A DNA stretch of 64,000 bases from Clostridium thermosuccinogenes (GTDB lineage: Bacteria; Bacillota; Clostridia; Acetivibrionales; DSM-5807): positions 124,001-188,000 of the forward strand of contig NZ_CP021850.1 of NCBI RefSeq assembly GCF_002896855.1. The letters run 5' to 3'. The position numbers and the translations under genes are program-made. Positions 9,454 to 18,167 of this stretch are shown in pieces (the first letter of the stretch is position 1; the number at the start of each line of letters is the position of its first letter). Below the pieces are notes generated by a model. That model worked only from the letters and a program-made list of their open reading frames with translations. It did not search any database and was not told where the DNA came from.

Positions 9454-11718
9454 ATGGAATCATATGTTACAATTGAAGGGACTGTGGAGGAGATAATTTT
9501 CTCCAACGAGGCCAATGGATATACTGTTTGTGATATAAAAGTGGATAAGGATACTATAACTGCAGTTGGATACATGCCTTTTGTAAGTGCAGGAGAAACC
9601 CTTAAGCTGTCCGGAAAGTGGGTAAATCACCCGGATTACGGTGAACAGCTTAAGGTTGAAATGTATGAGAAAGTGCTGCCTAAAACCACAGATGATATAG
9701 AAAGATACCTGTCGTCGGGAATTATCAAAGGAGTAGGTCCCGCAACTGCCCGGAAAATAGTTGACAGGTTTGGAGAGGATGCTCTCGATATCATTCAGTA
9801 TAATCCGGAACGCTTGTCGGAAATAAAAGGAATTAGTCTCGATAAAGCCATAGCTATTGGACAAGCCTTTGATGAACAGAGAGAGCTTAGGTCGGTGGTC
9901 ATGTTTTTTCAACAGTATGGGATCAGCCCCACCTATGCCGCCAAAATATATAAAGTGTTTGGAGAAAATACCATAAATGAAATCAAGACAAACCCTTACA
10001 GGCTTGCTGATGAAGTGTTCGGAATAGGGTTTAAGAAGGCTGACAGGATAGCTATGAATCTTGGTATTGACCCAGTTTCCATTTACAGGATACGCAGCGG
10101 TATAAAATATGTCTTGTCCCAGGCTGCAGGCGCCGGGCATACATATTTGCCGGATGAAGATCTCAAAAAACATGCATCGGAGCTTCTGAATGTAAGGCTG
10201 GAGAGCATTGATGACGCCATGGCTTCCCTTTTGTTGGATAAATCTGTTTGTGTGGAAAGGGAGGAAAGCTTCAACAGGGTATACCTGAGTTCCTTTTACA
10301 ACGCTGAAATCGGAGTAAGCAGGAGGCTGGCCGAACTTTCCATGGTAGATTTCAGCGGCAATCTGGATGGCTTTGAGGAAAGGATAGAGCGAATACAGAA
10401 GGAGGAAGGCATAGCACTGGCAGATATGCAGGTCACTGCCATCCGGGAAGCATTAACCGGTGGAGTGCTGGTTATTACCGGTGGCCCTGGTACTGGGAAA
10501 ACTACCATCATTAAAAGCATCATAAAACTCCTTTCCCATGAAGGTTATGAGATCGCTTTGGCAGCTCCGACCGGCAGAGCGGCAAAAAGAATGTCCGAAG
10601 CTACCGGTCATGAGGCAAAAACCATCCATCGTCTTCTGGAAATCGGTTATATGGGGGAGGAAACAGAACTGGTTTTCCTTAAAAATGAAGAGAACCAGTT
10701 GGAAGCAGATGCGGTTATTATCGATGAAATGTCCATGGTGGACGTGCTTCTCATGAATCATCTGCTAAAGGCTATCAGGCCCGGAACCAGGCTTATACTG
10801 GTAGGAGATGCCGATCAACTTCCTTCTGTTGGAGCGGGAAACGTTTTGAAGGATATAATAGCAAGTAAAGTCATAAAGACGGTAAGACTTACAGAAATCT
10901 TCAGGCAGGCCGAAGAGAGCATGATAACCGTGAATGCCCATAGGATCAACAGAGGCGAATACCCATTCCTGAATAAGAAGGAAAAGGACTTCTTTTTCCT
11001 TCCCAGAAATAATGCCGACGATATACTTCGAACCATAGTGGATCTTTGCATAAGAAGACTGCCTAAAACCTATGGCTATGACCCGATGAAGCATATACAG
11101 GTTTTAACTCCCACACGGAAAGGGACTGTAGGAGTGACAAACCTTAATATAGAGCTTCAGAAAGCACTGAATCCCCCAAGTAAAGATAAAAACGAGAAAA
11201 TATTCAGGGATTATATTTTCCGAGAAGGGGACAAGGTCATGCAGATAAAGAACAATTACAACCTCAGGTGGAAAAAAAGCTCCGACCCTGATATTGATGG
11301 GGTTGGGGTGTTTAATGGGGATGCCGGGATAATTCTAAAAATTAATAATGAAGAAGAATTTATAGAGGTGCTGTTTGAAGATGACAGGGTTGTAGAATAT
11401 GATTACAGCATATTGGATGAAATTGAACCGGCTTTTGCAGTTACCGTCCACAAGAGCCAGGGCAGTGAATTTCCCGTTGTGATAATCCCATTGTATCCGG
11501 GACCTCAGATTCTTATGACCCGAAATCTTCTTTATACCGCCATCACCCGGGCTAAAAACCTTGTAATCCTTGTAGGTCAAGAAAGCACATTGAGGGATAT
11601 GATCAATAATGAAAGGGAAACCTTGAGATATTCAGGACTTAAAGACAAGCTGGAAAACATTTTTCTTGGACCGCAAGGAGTGATGGACATGCTTGGCCAT
11701 ACCAGGAATATCCCTTAG
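9454..11718 (+). CDS. recD2: RecD2-family ATP-dependent DNA helicase
   Basis: A 754-residue superfamily 1B 5'-3' helicase, the RecD-like form found without RecBC. The N-terminal domain (about 1-90) is followed by helix-hairpin-helix repeats (GIIKGVGPATARKIVDRFG; EIKGISLDKAIAIG; VFGIGFKKADRIA, about 85-200). The motor has Walker A GGPGTGKTT (about 345), the DE box IIDEMSMVD (about 423), GDADQLPSVGAGNVL, and the late motif VTVHKSQGSEFPVV (about 665). GAGGG lies before the ATG. The stop codon overlaps the comFC ribosome site, so the two are probably cotranscribed. Confidence 0.95.
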   Translation: MESYVTIEGTVEEIIFSNEANGYTVCDIKVDKDTITAVGYMPFVSAGETLKLSGKWVNHPDYGEQLKVEMYEKVLPKTTDDIERYLSSGIIKGVGPATARKIVDRFGEDALDIIQYNPERLSEIKGISLDKAIAIGQAFDEQRELRSVVMFFQQYGISPTYAAKIYKVFGENTINEIKTNPYRLADEVFGIGFKKADRIAMNLGIDPVSIYRIRSGIKYVLSQAAGAGHTYLPDEDLKKHASELLNVRLESIDDAMASLLLDKSVCVEREESFNRVYLSSFYNAEIGVSRRLAELSMVDFSGNLDGFEERIERIQKEEGIALADMQVTAIREALTGGVLVITGGPGTGKTTIIKSIIKLLSHEGYEIALAAPTGRAAKRMSEATGHEAKTIHRLLEIGYMGEETELVFLKNEENQLEADAVIIDEMSMVDVLLMNHLLKAIRPGTRLILVGDADQLPSVGAGNVLKDIIASKVIKTVRLTEIFRQAEESMITVNAHRINRGEYPFLNKKEKDFFFLPRNNADDILRTIVDLCIRRLPKTYGYDPMKHIQVLTPTRKGTVGVTNLNIELQKALNPPSKDKNEKIFRDYIFREGDKVMQIKNNYNLRWKKSSDPDIDGVGVFNGDAGIILKINNEEEFIEVLFEDDRVVEYDYSILDEIEPAFAVTVHKSQGSEFPVVIIPLYPGPQILMTRNLLYTAITRAKNLVILVGQESTLRDMINNERETLRYSGLKDKLENIFLGPQGVMDMLGHTRNIP

Positions 11719-11729
11719 GAGGTTAAATC

Positions 11730-12389
11730 ATGTTCTCACGCCTGCTCAATCTGATATTTCCCCCGAAATGCATTTTTTGCGGAGGCATACTGGATGCCGG
11801 ATCAGATATTTTTATATGCGATGACTGCTACCTCAGTATACCTTTCATGAAAGCTGATTATCTTGGCAAGAGTGGAAATTACTGCGATTCCATAATATGT
11901 GCCTGTGAATATACAGGAGTGATAAAGGAGTCTTTAAAAAGATATAAATTTTATAACAAGCCTGGCTATTACAGCACTTTCGGATGGATTTTGTCGGAAA
12001 AAATAAAAAAAGTGACAAATTTTCACAAATTTGATATAATTATAAGTGTACCTTTGCACAAGAAACGCGAGAAGACACGAGGCTATAACCAGTCTCTGTT
12101 GATTTCCAGGGCTGTAGCAAAAACACTCGGCATTCCTGAGTGCTCATGGCTCCTTGAAAGAGTCAGGGATACCCACAGCCAGAGCCTGTTGGGCATGCGT
12201 GAGAGGCATATAAACATCAGGGAAGCCTTTCGGGTCACCTATGCCAGCAAGGTGAGAGACAAGGAGATATTGCTGATTGATGATATCCTGACGACCGGAA
12301 GCACTGTCGAAGAATGCGGAAGAGTTTTGAAGGAGTGCGGAGCAAAGCATGTTACAGCAGCAGTGATTGCTTCTGGAAGGAAATATTAG
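11730..12389 (+). CDS. comFC: ComF family phosphoribosyltransferase-like protein
   Basis: 219 residues. An N-terminal zinc-binding segment CIFCGG...CDDCY (about 12-35) is followed by a phosphoribosyltransferase fold with HKKREKTRGYNQSLLISRA and the PRPP loop LLIDDILTTGST (about 180). ComFC is linked to natural DNA uptake and recombination in Bacillus; in many Firmicutes it heads the late flagellar operon as here. The strong site TTAGGAGG overlaps the recD2 stop. Confidence 0.9.
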   Translation: MFSRLLNLIFPPKCIFCGGILDAGSDIFICDDCYLSIPFMKADYLGKSGNYCDSIICACEYTGVIKESLKRYKFYNKPGYYSTFGWILSEKIKKVTNFHKFDIIISVPLHKKREKTRGYNQSLLISRAVAKTLGIPECSWLLERVRDTHSQSLLGMRERHINIREAFRVTYASKVRDKEILLIDDILTTGSTVEECGRVLKECGAKHVTAAVIASGRKY

Positions 12390-12529
12390 AAATGCCGGGA
12401 AATGCTATATGGCAGGGATTAGGGAGAAAGTCTGAGATCTTAATTATTCTTGAAGTTTATCTTGACTTACGATGTTTGCATACAAAAATGGAATTCCCAA
12501 ATAACCAATCTACCGGAGGTGATGAATAA

Positions 12530-12955
12530 ATGCCGGATGTACGAAATTGCAAAAGGTGTGGAAGAGTATATAATTACATAGGAGGACCTCCGCTGTGTCC
12601 TGTTTGCAGGGATGAAGACGAGCAGGAATACAAGAGGGTAAAGGAGTACCTCTATGAGTACCCGGGAGCGACCATGACTCAAGTGTCGACGGAGCTCAAC
12701 GTCAGCGTGGAGAAAATTAAGCGCTTCCTGAAAGAAGGCAGGCTTGAAATTGTAAATGACGACCCCAATTTTATACTTCAGTGTGAAATGTGTGGAAAAT
12801 CGATAAAAACCGGACGCTACTGCAATGCGTGTGAAAGGGAGCTCACCAGCGGCTTTAAGAAAATATCGGACAGCTTTAGGCCAAGAAGGGATGATACCCT
12901 TTCACGAGATTTAAGGATTCGTTATATGTCAAAGGATCAAAAGGGTAAAAAATAA
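12530..12955 (+). CDS. yvyF: YvyF-type flagellar operon protein
   Basis: 141 residues with two zinc-ribbon-like motifs, CKRCGRVYNYIGGPPLCPVC near the N-terminus and CEMCGKSIKTGRYCNACE in the C-terminal half, separated by a helical segment (EEYPGATMTQVSTELNVS-like) that looks like a small winged-helix or HTH. This matches the family found between comFC and flgM in Bacillus (named from the operon, molecular role not established). CGGAGGTGAT precedes the ATG. Confidence 0.88.
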   Translation: MPDVRNCKRCGRVYNYIGGPPLCPVCRDEDEQEYKRVKEYLYEYPGATMTQVSTELNVSVEKIKRFLKEGRLEIVNDDPNFILQCEMCGKSIKTGRYCNACERELTSGFKKISDSFRPRRDDTLSRDLRIRYMSKDQKGKK

Positions 12956-13114
12956 AGGACAGATTCAAGAGGATGCAGGAAACTCCAACCATGAGGTTAA
13001 TAGCTTGCGATTTTAGTCTATTATTTTCTGCTCAGAGTTTAGTGATTTATCAATATCAGAAATCCAGCTAAGAAAATATTATCCGATAATAGAATTTCAT
13101 CAAATTTATAGATT

Positions 13115-13150
13115 AGCTGCTTTTAGATTCATATCTTAAGCAGCTTTTTT
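13115..13150 (+). terminator. Intrinsic terminator between yvyF and flgM
   Basis: AGCTGCTT (13115-13122) pairs with AAGCAGCT (13138-13145), followed by six T. It separates the comFC-yvyF transcript from the flagellar filament genes. Confidence 0.85.
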
Positions 13151-13218
13151 ATTCTAGGCTCAGTATGATTTATCACGATCTTTTCCTTAATCTGGAAGCA
13201 GAAATATGAAATATATAT

Positions 13219-13245
13219 TAATGGATTTTTGGGAAATACCGATAT
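13219..13245 (+). promoter_or_regulatory. Candidate SigD (sigma-28) promoter for flgM
   Basis: ACCGATAT at 13238-13245 matches the flagellar sigma -10 consensus GCCGATAT in seven of eight positions. TAAT at 13219-13222 lies 15 bases upstream where TAAA is expected. The spacing is right, but the -35 match is partial and the leader to flgM would be about 140 bases. Confidence 0.5.
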
Positions 13246-13393
13246 CTATAATGAATAAATTTAGCAAAGGATGAGATGGCTTGCTCTGCAAAAGGTCGTA
13301 TAACGGCGGTGGCAAGTATGTATATACATAGGAAGACATAATAAAATATGATATAGTACGACCAGGCAATATTGATGAAAGTGGAGTGATTAA

Positions 13394-13681
13394 ATGAAAA
13401 TCTGGGGAGAGATCCCAAAGGTAACAGAGATTTACGGCAAGCAAAAAAGCGTAGGAAAAGTAGTTAAAACACACCCTGCAGTGTCAAAAGAGGACGTGGT
13501 GGCAATATCAAACAATGCAAAGGATTTCCAGACAGCTATGAAATATATAAAAGAAATTCCGGATATACGTCAGGATAAGGTAAATGAGCTGATAGAAAGA
13601 TATGAGTCTGGAAATTACAATGTAAAAGGCAGGGAAATTGCTGAACGTATTGTTAGATCAGTTTTTGACAAAAAAGCGTAA
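13394..13681 (+). CDS. flgM: Anti-sigma factor FlgM
   Basis: 95 residues. The C-terminal half, with IPDIRQDKVNELIERYESG and YNVKGREIAERIV, is the typical sigma-28-binding region of FlgM; the N-terminal half is low-complexity and probably disordered. FlgM holds SigD inactive until it is exported through the completed hook. Position directly before flgN and flgK matches the Bacillus order. Confidence 0.92.
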   Translation: MKIWGEIPKVTEIYGKQKSVGKVVKTHPAVSKEDVVAISNNAKDFQTAMKYIKEIPDIRQDKVNELIERYESGNYNVKGREIAERIVRSVFDKKA

Positions 13682-13695
13682 TCCGGTTGAACATC

Positions 13696-13719
13696 TGCGG
13701 GATAAAATTTTATCCCGCA
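13696..13719. repeat. 24-base perfect palindrome between flgM and flgN
   Basis: The left half TGCGGGATAAAA (13696-13707) is the exact reverse complement of the right half TTTTATCCCGCA (13708-13719). It lies 15 bases after the flgM stop. As RNA it gives a hairpin with an AAUU-type loop; the downstream AAAAATTTATCCTTTAT is not a clean T-run. Operator, processing site or attenuator are all possible. Confidence 0.7.
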
Positions 13720-13829
13720 AAAATTTATCCTTTATATGACACCTAAGTCAAGCTTCAGTATAAAAAGAGCATCATACATGAACAGTATAAATAAACCCGA
13801 TATTTGACTTTCAGGAGGTGGAGATAGCC

Positions 13830-14327
13830 TTGCAGGAATTGGTGAAAGAATTGCTGGAAGTTTTGGATGCTGAGAAAAACATATATGATGGATTGCTGAA
13901 TATTTCGAAGGACAAGACAAAGATTATTGTAGAAGGCAAAGTGGATGAACTGGATAAGATTACAAAGATGGAACAGTCTGCCATGCTCCAGATGTCAAAA
14001 TTAGAGGATAAAAGAGAGAAGATTATAAACCGTATAGCTTCAATTACAGGTGAAAAACCTGAGAGTCTTACGGTATCAAAGCTTATAGATTATGTTGACA
14101 ATGAGGATGGAATCAAGCTTCGAAGCATGAAAGACGGCATCACGAAAGTTCTGACGGAATTGAAGGAACTGAATGCTTTAAATTCCAAACTGATCGAGAA
14201 TTCATTGGAGTATATCAACTTTTCATTGAACCTGTTTGCCAGTGTTGGGGTGGAAGACAACAATTACAATATGGGAGCAGAAAAGCTGAGCAATAAAGGA
14301 AAGAACTTTTTGGACTTCAAGGTATAA
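13830..14327 (+). CDS. flgN: FlgN-family flagellar chaperone
   Basis: 165 residues, almost entirely helical with heptad-like spacing (LVKELLEVLDAEKNIYDGLL; KVDELDKITKMEQSAMLQMSKLEDKREKI). The family binds the C-termini of FlgK and FlgL and keeps them export-ready; both clients lie immediately downstream. A GTG at 13818 is in frame but sits inside the ribosome site AGGAGGT (13813-13819), so the TTG at 13830 is the better start and gives the family-typical beginning MQELVKELLEV. Confidence 0.85.
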   Translation: MQELVKELLEVLDAEKNIYDGLLNISKDKTKIIVEGKVDELDKITKMEQSAMLQMSKLEDKREKIINRIASITGEKPESLTVSKLIDYVDNEDGIKLRSMKDGITKVLTELKELNALNSKLIENSLEYINFSLNLFASVGVEDNNYNMGAEKLSNKGKNFLDFKV

Positions 14328-14391
14328 GATAGGCCAAGCATGCTTTGTAGCGCATCAACATTTCATTAAGAGCAAGCATAGGAGGGTTAAA

Positions 14392-16452
14392 ATGGCTTTA
14401 GGTTTCGGCAGCCTTGAAATCGCAAGATCCGGGCTGTATACAAATGAACGTGGACTTTTTGTTACCGGGCATAACATATCCAATGTAAATACCCTGGGAT
14501 ATGTGAGACAGCAGGCTATGATCACTACAGCGAATTATTATAATACAATGAAATACCAGTTGGGTCTTGGCGCTGACATAGCAGGAATAAGGCAGATTCG
14601 CCATCAGTTCCTCGACAATATGTACCGCTCGGAAGCAAAGACCTTAGGTTATTGGGAAGCCCGGCAGAAAACTTTTACAGATGTCCAGGCTATCCTGGGA
14701 GAACCTATGGCTGATGGATTGCAGGACAGCATGAATATGTTCTGGGATGCATGGCAGGAGCTGTCTAAGGATCCCGGCAGCCTTACTACAAGGGCTATGG
14801 TAAGGCAGCGGGCGAATACCCTTATCCAGTACATAAATCATATGGGTTCCCAGTTGGATCGGCTGCAGGAGGATTTGAATTCTGAAATCATAGTCAGGAT
14901 AGATGAAATAAATGACCTTACCGCGAGCATTGCAAAGCTTAATGTAGAGATAGCCAAGGCTGAAGCTATGGGAGATGCAGCCAATGACTTGAGGGATCAA
15001 AGAAATCTCAATATTGACAAGCTAAGCAAGCTGATCGGCTGTGAAGTAAGTGAGGGTAAGGACGGACAGGTTTCTATAACCGTAGGTGGATACTTTATAG
15101 TAAACAAAGATAGGTTTGAACCCATCAAAGCTGTTCCTAATAAGCCGGGAAGTCTTTTTGTAGCTCCGGCTATAGGGGAAGAAAACACGATCCTTCAGAT
15201 AAACAGTGGTACGCTGAAAGGATTGCTGGAATCCAGAGGTGAAGTAAAATATACCAAGGGCAGCACGGAAAACGGCAGCCCTTATGATAAATTGAATCTC
15301 GTGTTTGCATTCAATCTGAATGATTCTGTGGATGCCAGGGATGAACTGCTGGTCCGAATAGACTCCATAGTGAAGACCTATACCGAAAAGGGTATACAGG
15401 TAAAGCTGGGTTTTGTTACCTTTGATGAAAACGGAGTCAGGAACAGCACAACCTTTGCGAATGATGTGGAAGATTTTAAAACTCAGGTGGGTTCGCTGGT
15501 TTTTGACGGAGGAGTTGCTGATGCAGGCGATGTGAGTGCCGCATTGAAGGATGCGCTGGACAAGACCAATCAGGAAGATGAGGATTCCGGTTGGACCAAT
15601 GCTGCAAAGCAGTTTATTCTCTTCTCCGAATCAACGGTGGATGTATCCGATGCAGCCAACGTCGATGCTTTGATTAAGCAGGCAAAGCTCATGCAAAAGG
15701 AAAATGCCCATACTCTGATATTTTCCGGCGATGGAAACAAGGATGTTCTGGGGGCGGTTTCGGAAATATCGGGAGACAGGTTTATTATTAGCGGTTTGTC
15801 CACTCCTGATACCTCGGATGATGTGGCAATAGATGAGACCATCCTGGAGAGCATGCGAAACAGCATATTTGGTGATGTGGAAAGCACAGGGAATATAATA
15901 CCGGATATAAGAAAACAGCTCAACCTTATTGTTAGCGCTTTGGTCAGGGAGGTCAACCGGCTGCACAGAAGCGGTACGACACTGGAGGGCAACCCGGGTG
16001 AGGATTTCTTTGTGGCAATCGATCCTAGTTATCCGCTTCAAATGGGAAATATACAGATCAATCCCATATTTTCCGACGCCATTGGAGGTCTTAATAACAT
16101 AGTTGCTTCCTTGAACAATTCTACCGGAGACAACACAATAGCACTTGAAATAGCCAACTTGAGGAGCATGGATTTGGTAGGTAACTTTGGACAGGTACAG
16201 AATTTGGATGAATTTTATCAGTCGATAATTATGTTGGTGGGCAATGGAGGTTCGGAGGCGACAAGCATACTAAAGAGCCAGGACACCCTTGTAAATTCCA
16301 TAGACAATCAAAGGCAATCCATCATGGGAGTATCCATGGATGAAGAGATGACCAATATGATGAAATATCAGTTTGCCTACGGGGCTTCCGGTAGGGTGAT
16401 AAATATATTGGATGAGATGTATGATACGATAATTAACAGAATGGGGGCGTAA
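14392..16452 (+). CDS. flgK: Flagellar hook-associated protein 1 with vWA-like insert
   Basis: 686 residues. FlgK forms the first hook-filament junction ring. The N-terminal D0/D1 region has ARSGLYTNERGLFVTGHNIS and NVNTLGYVRQ; the C-terminus has GVSMDEEMTNMMKYQFAYGA, both diagnostic. Typical FlgK is about 500-550 residues. The excess is residues 299-468 (15286-15795), which read as a von Willebrand A-like fold: LNLVFAFNLNDS for the first strand and MIDAS loop, VKLGFVTFDE, SLVFDGGVADAGDVSAALKDAL, and WTNAAKQFILFSEST. The MIDAS aspartate is replaced by Asn308, so metal binding is doubtful. A second flgK follows after three bases. Confidence 0.93.
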   Translation: MALGFGSLEIARSGLYTNERGLFVTGHNISNVNTLGYVRQQAMITTANYYNTMKYQLGLGADIAGIRQIRHQFLDNMYRSEAKTLGYWEARQKTFTDVQAILGEPMADGLQDSMNMFWDAWQELSKDPGSLTTRAMVRQRANTLIQYINHMGSQLDRLQEDLNSEIIVRIDEINDLTASIAKLNVEIAKAEAMGDAANDLRDQRNLNIDKLSKLIGCEVSEGKDGQVSITVGGYFIVNKDRFEPIKAVPNKPGSLFVAPAIGEENTILQINSGTLKGLLESRGEVKYTKGSTENGSPYDKLNLVFAFNLNDSVDARDELLVRIDSIVKTYTEKGIQVKLGFVTFDENGVRNSTTFANDVEDFKTQVGSLVFDGGVADAGDVSAALKDALDKTNQEDEDSGWTNAAKQFILFSESTVDVSDAANVDALIKQAKLMQKENAHTLIFSGDGNKDVLGAVSEISGDRFIISGLSTPDTSDDVAIDETILESMRNSIFGDVESTGNIIPDIRKQLNLIVSALVREVNRLHRSGTTLEGNPGEDFFVAIDPSYPLQMGNIQINPIFSDAIGGLNNIVASLNNSTGDNTIALEIANLRSMDLVGNFGQVQNLDEFYQSIIMLVGNGGSEATSILKSQDTLVNSIDNQRQSIMGVSMDEEMTNMMKYQFAYGASGRVINILDEMYDTIINRMGA

Positions 16453-16455
16453 TAG

Positions 16456-18114
16456 GTGAGGTCGTCATTTTTCGGTTTAAATGTCGCTATTACAGGACTG
16501 TACGCAGCACAGCGGAATTTGGATACCGTAGGACATAATCTATCTAATATAAATACCGAGGGGTATTCCCGTCAGGAAAATATACAGAGAGCATCACGGG
16601 CAATGTTGACATACAATGGTTCGGGGATGGTGGGAACCGGAACAGAAGTTGTTTCGACTGTGAGAATACGGGATGCATATCTCGATTACAAATACTGGAG
16701 CGAGAACATCTCTCTGGGCGAGTGGGAAGTTAAGAGCACTCAGTTGACGGAGCTGGAAAGGCTATTTAATGAACCATCTATGAATAAATCAGGATTTAAT
16801 GCTATAATGGACAGCTTTTTCAACGCCATATCCGACCTTTCAAAAAACCCTAGCGACCTGAGCGCCAGAAGAGTAGTGATAAACAGGGGAGTGTCCATGG
16901 CGAAGTATTTCAACAGTATTGCCACCCATTTGGAGAAATTGCAGTCGGATTTGAATGAATCGGTAAAACTAAAAGTTGATGAGATAAATGCCCTTGCATC
17001 ACAGATAGCTCAGTTAAACCAGAAGATACACACCTTTGAAGTCGGAGGGGATGTGGCCAACGATCTGAGGGATCAAAGAGGTGTGCTGGTGGACAAGCTG
17101 TCCAAGATTATAAATATTGATGTTAATGAGGTAGTGGTAGGAAAGCTGCCCAATGGTGAAAATAATACGCACTTTGTAATAACTGTAAGCGGCAAAGCCC
17201 TTGTGGATCATGTTAACGGATATAAGCTTGAGGTTGTGCAAAGGGATAAAAAGATAAATGTGGAAGAAGACATAGACAGGCTGTACGATGTTCGCTGGGA
17301 AGACGGCAACAAACTGGAGATTACAGGCGGAGAATTAAAAGGGTATCTCGACATGAGGGACGGAAATGAAGGCCTGGATCAGGGTAACGGGCAAAGCCCC
17401 AGATTTAAAGGCATACCTTTTTACATAAGAAGGCTCAATGAATTCGTCAGAAAATTTGCATTGGCTTTTAATGAGGGAATTGTCCAGACTGCCGGAGGAA
17501 CAGACAGCTGGATTAAGGAACATGCAGGACATGCCGACGGTTATGGCATGCAAAAGCCAGGGACAACGGTTAATCCTACCGGTATAAGATTTTTCACCAT
17601 GACGGGATGGTCAAATATAGATAATAAAACCACCGAACTGACATCGGATGAATTTATAGACAATGCCGACACTGTTGATGATATAGTAAAAAAATATAAG
17701 CTGATTACTGCTAAGAATTTCAGCGTAAGTGGAGACTTGCTGAACCAGCAGTATGGAGAGTATAATTTAGCGGCTTCGTTGGATTCGGGGCTTGGTGAGG
17801 ACAATTCCAATCTTCTTAATTTTCTGGATATGCGTGAGAACTCACATCTATTCTCAGAGGGTACACCGGAAGATTATATGACATCACTGATTGCGACCCT
17901 GGGTATAGACTCTCAGCAGGCTGCTCAGTTTTTCAGCAGTCAGGAAAACCTCACCAGCCATATAGACAACAGGAGGGTATCGGTTTCGGGAGTATCCATC
18001 AATGAAGAAATGGCAAACCTGGTGAAATTCCAGCAGGCATATAATGCCTCGGCTAAGATGATTACCACCATGGCTGAGATTTACGATAAATTGATAAACG
18101 GAATCGGAGTATAA
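16456..18114 (+). CDS. flgK: Second FlgK paralogue
   Basis: 552 residues, normal FlgK length. N-terminus GLNVAITGLYAAQRNLDTVGHNLSNINTEGYSRQ and C-terminus GVSINEEMANLVKFQQAYNASAKMI are textbook FlgK. Residues about 85-215 align in pattern with the preceding paralogue (LNEPSMNKSG/NAISDLSKNPSDLSARRVVI; GGDVANDLRDQRGVLVDKLSK), but there is no vWA-like insert. GTG start after GGGGGCG, three bases past the first flgK stop. This one looks like the conventional hook-associated protein 1; the division of labour between the two is unknown. Confidence 0.94.
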   Translation: MRSSFFGLNVAITGLYAAQRNLDTVGHNLSNINTEGYSRQENIQRASRAMLTYNGSGMVGTGTEVVSTVRIRDAYLDYKYWSENISLGEWEVKSTQLTELERLFNEPSMNKSGFNAIMDSFFNAISDLSKNPSDLSARRVVINRGVSMAKYFNSIATHLEKLQSDLNESVKLKVDEINALASQIAQLNQKIHTFEVGGDVANDLRDQRGVLVDKLSKIINIDVNEVVVGKLPNGENNTHFVITVSGKALVDHVNGYKLEVVQRDKKINVEEDIDRLYDVRWEDGNKLEITGGELKGYLDMRDGNEGLDQGNGQSPRFKGIPFYIRRLNEFVRKFALAFNEGIVQTAGGTDSWIKEHAGHADGYGMQKPGTTVNPTGIRFFTMTGWSNIDNKTTELTSDEFIDNADTVDDIVKKYKLITAKNFSVSGDLLNQQYGEYNLAASLDSGLGEDNSNLLNFLDMRENSHLFSEGTPEDYMTSLIATLGIDSQQAAQFFSSQENLTSHIDNRRVSVSGVSINEEMANLVKFQQAYNASAKMITTMAEIYDKLINGIGV

Positions 18115-18167
18115 AAACCCATAACTGTTCTATATGTTTCTCTCTGCGAATGAAAGGAGTATGATTT

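Larger units (their letters stand above)
12956..13393. other. 438-base gap between yvyF and flgM
   Basis: The stretch holds an intrinsic terminator at 13115-13150 and a candidate flagellar sigma promoter at 13219-13245, each listed separately. No conserved small gene was recognised in it. Confidence 0.55.

Noticed and set aside
12314-12529. Plus-strand 71-codon frame across the comFC end
   Set aside because: It overlaps comFC in another frame, lacks a ribosome site and its product has no recognisable pattern.
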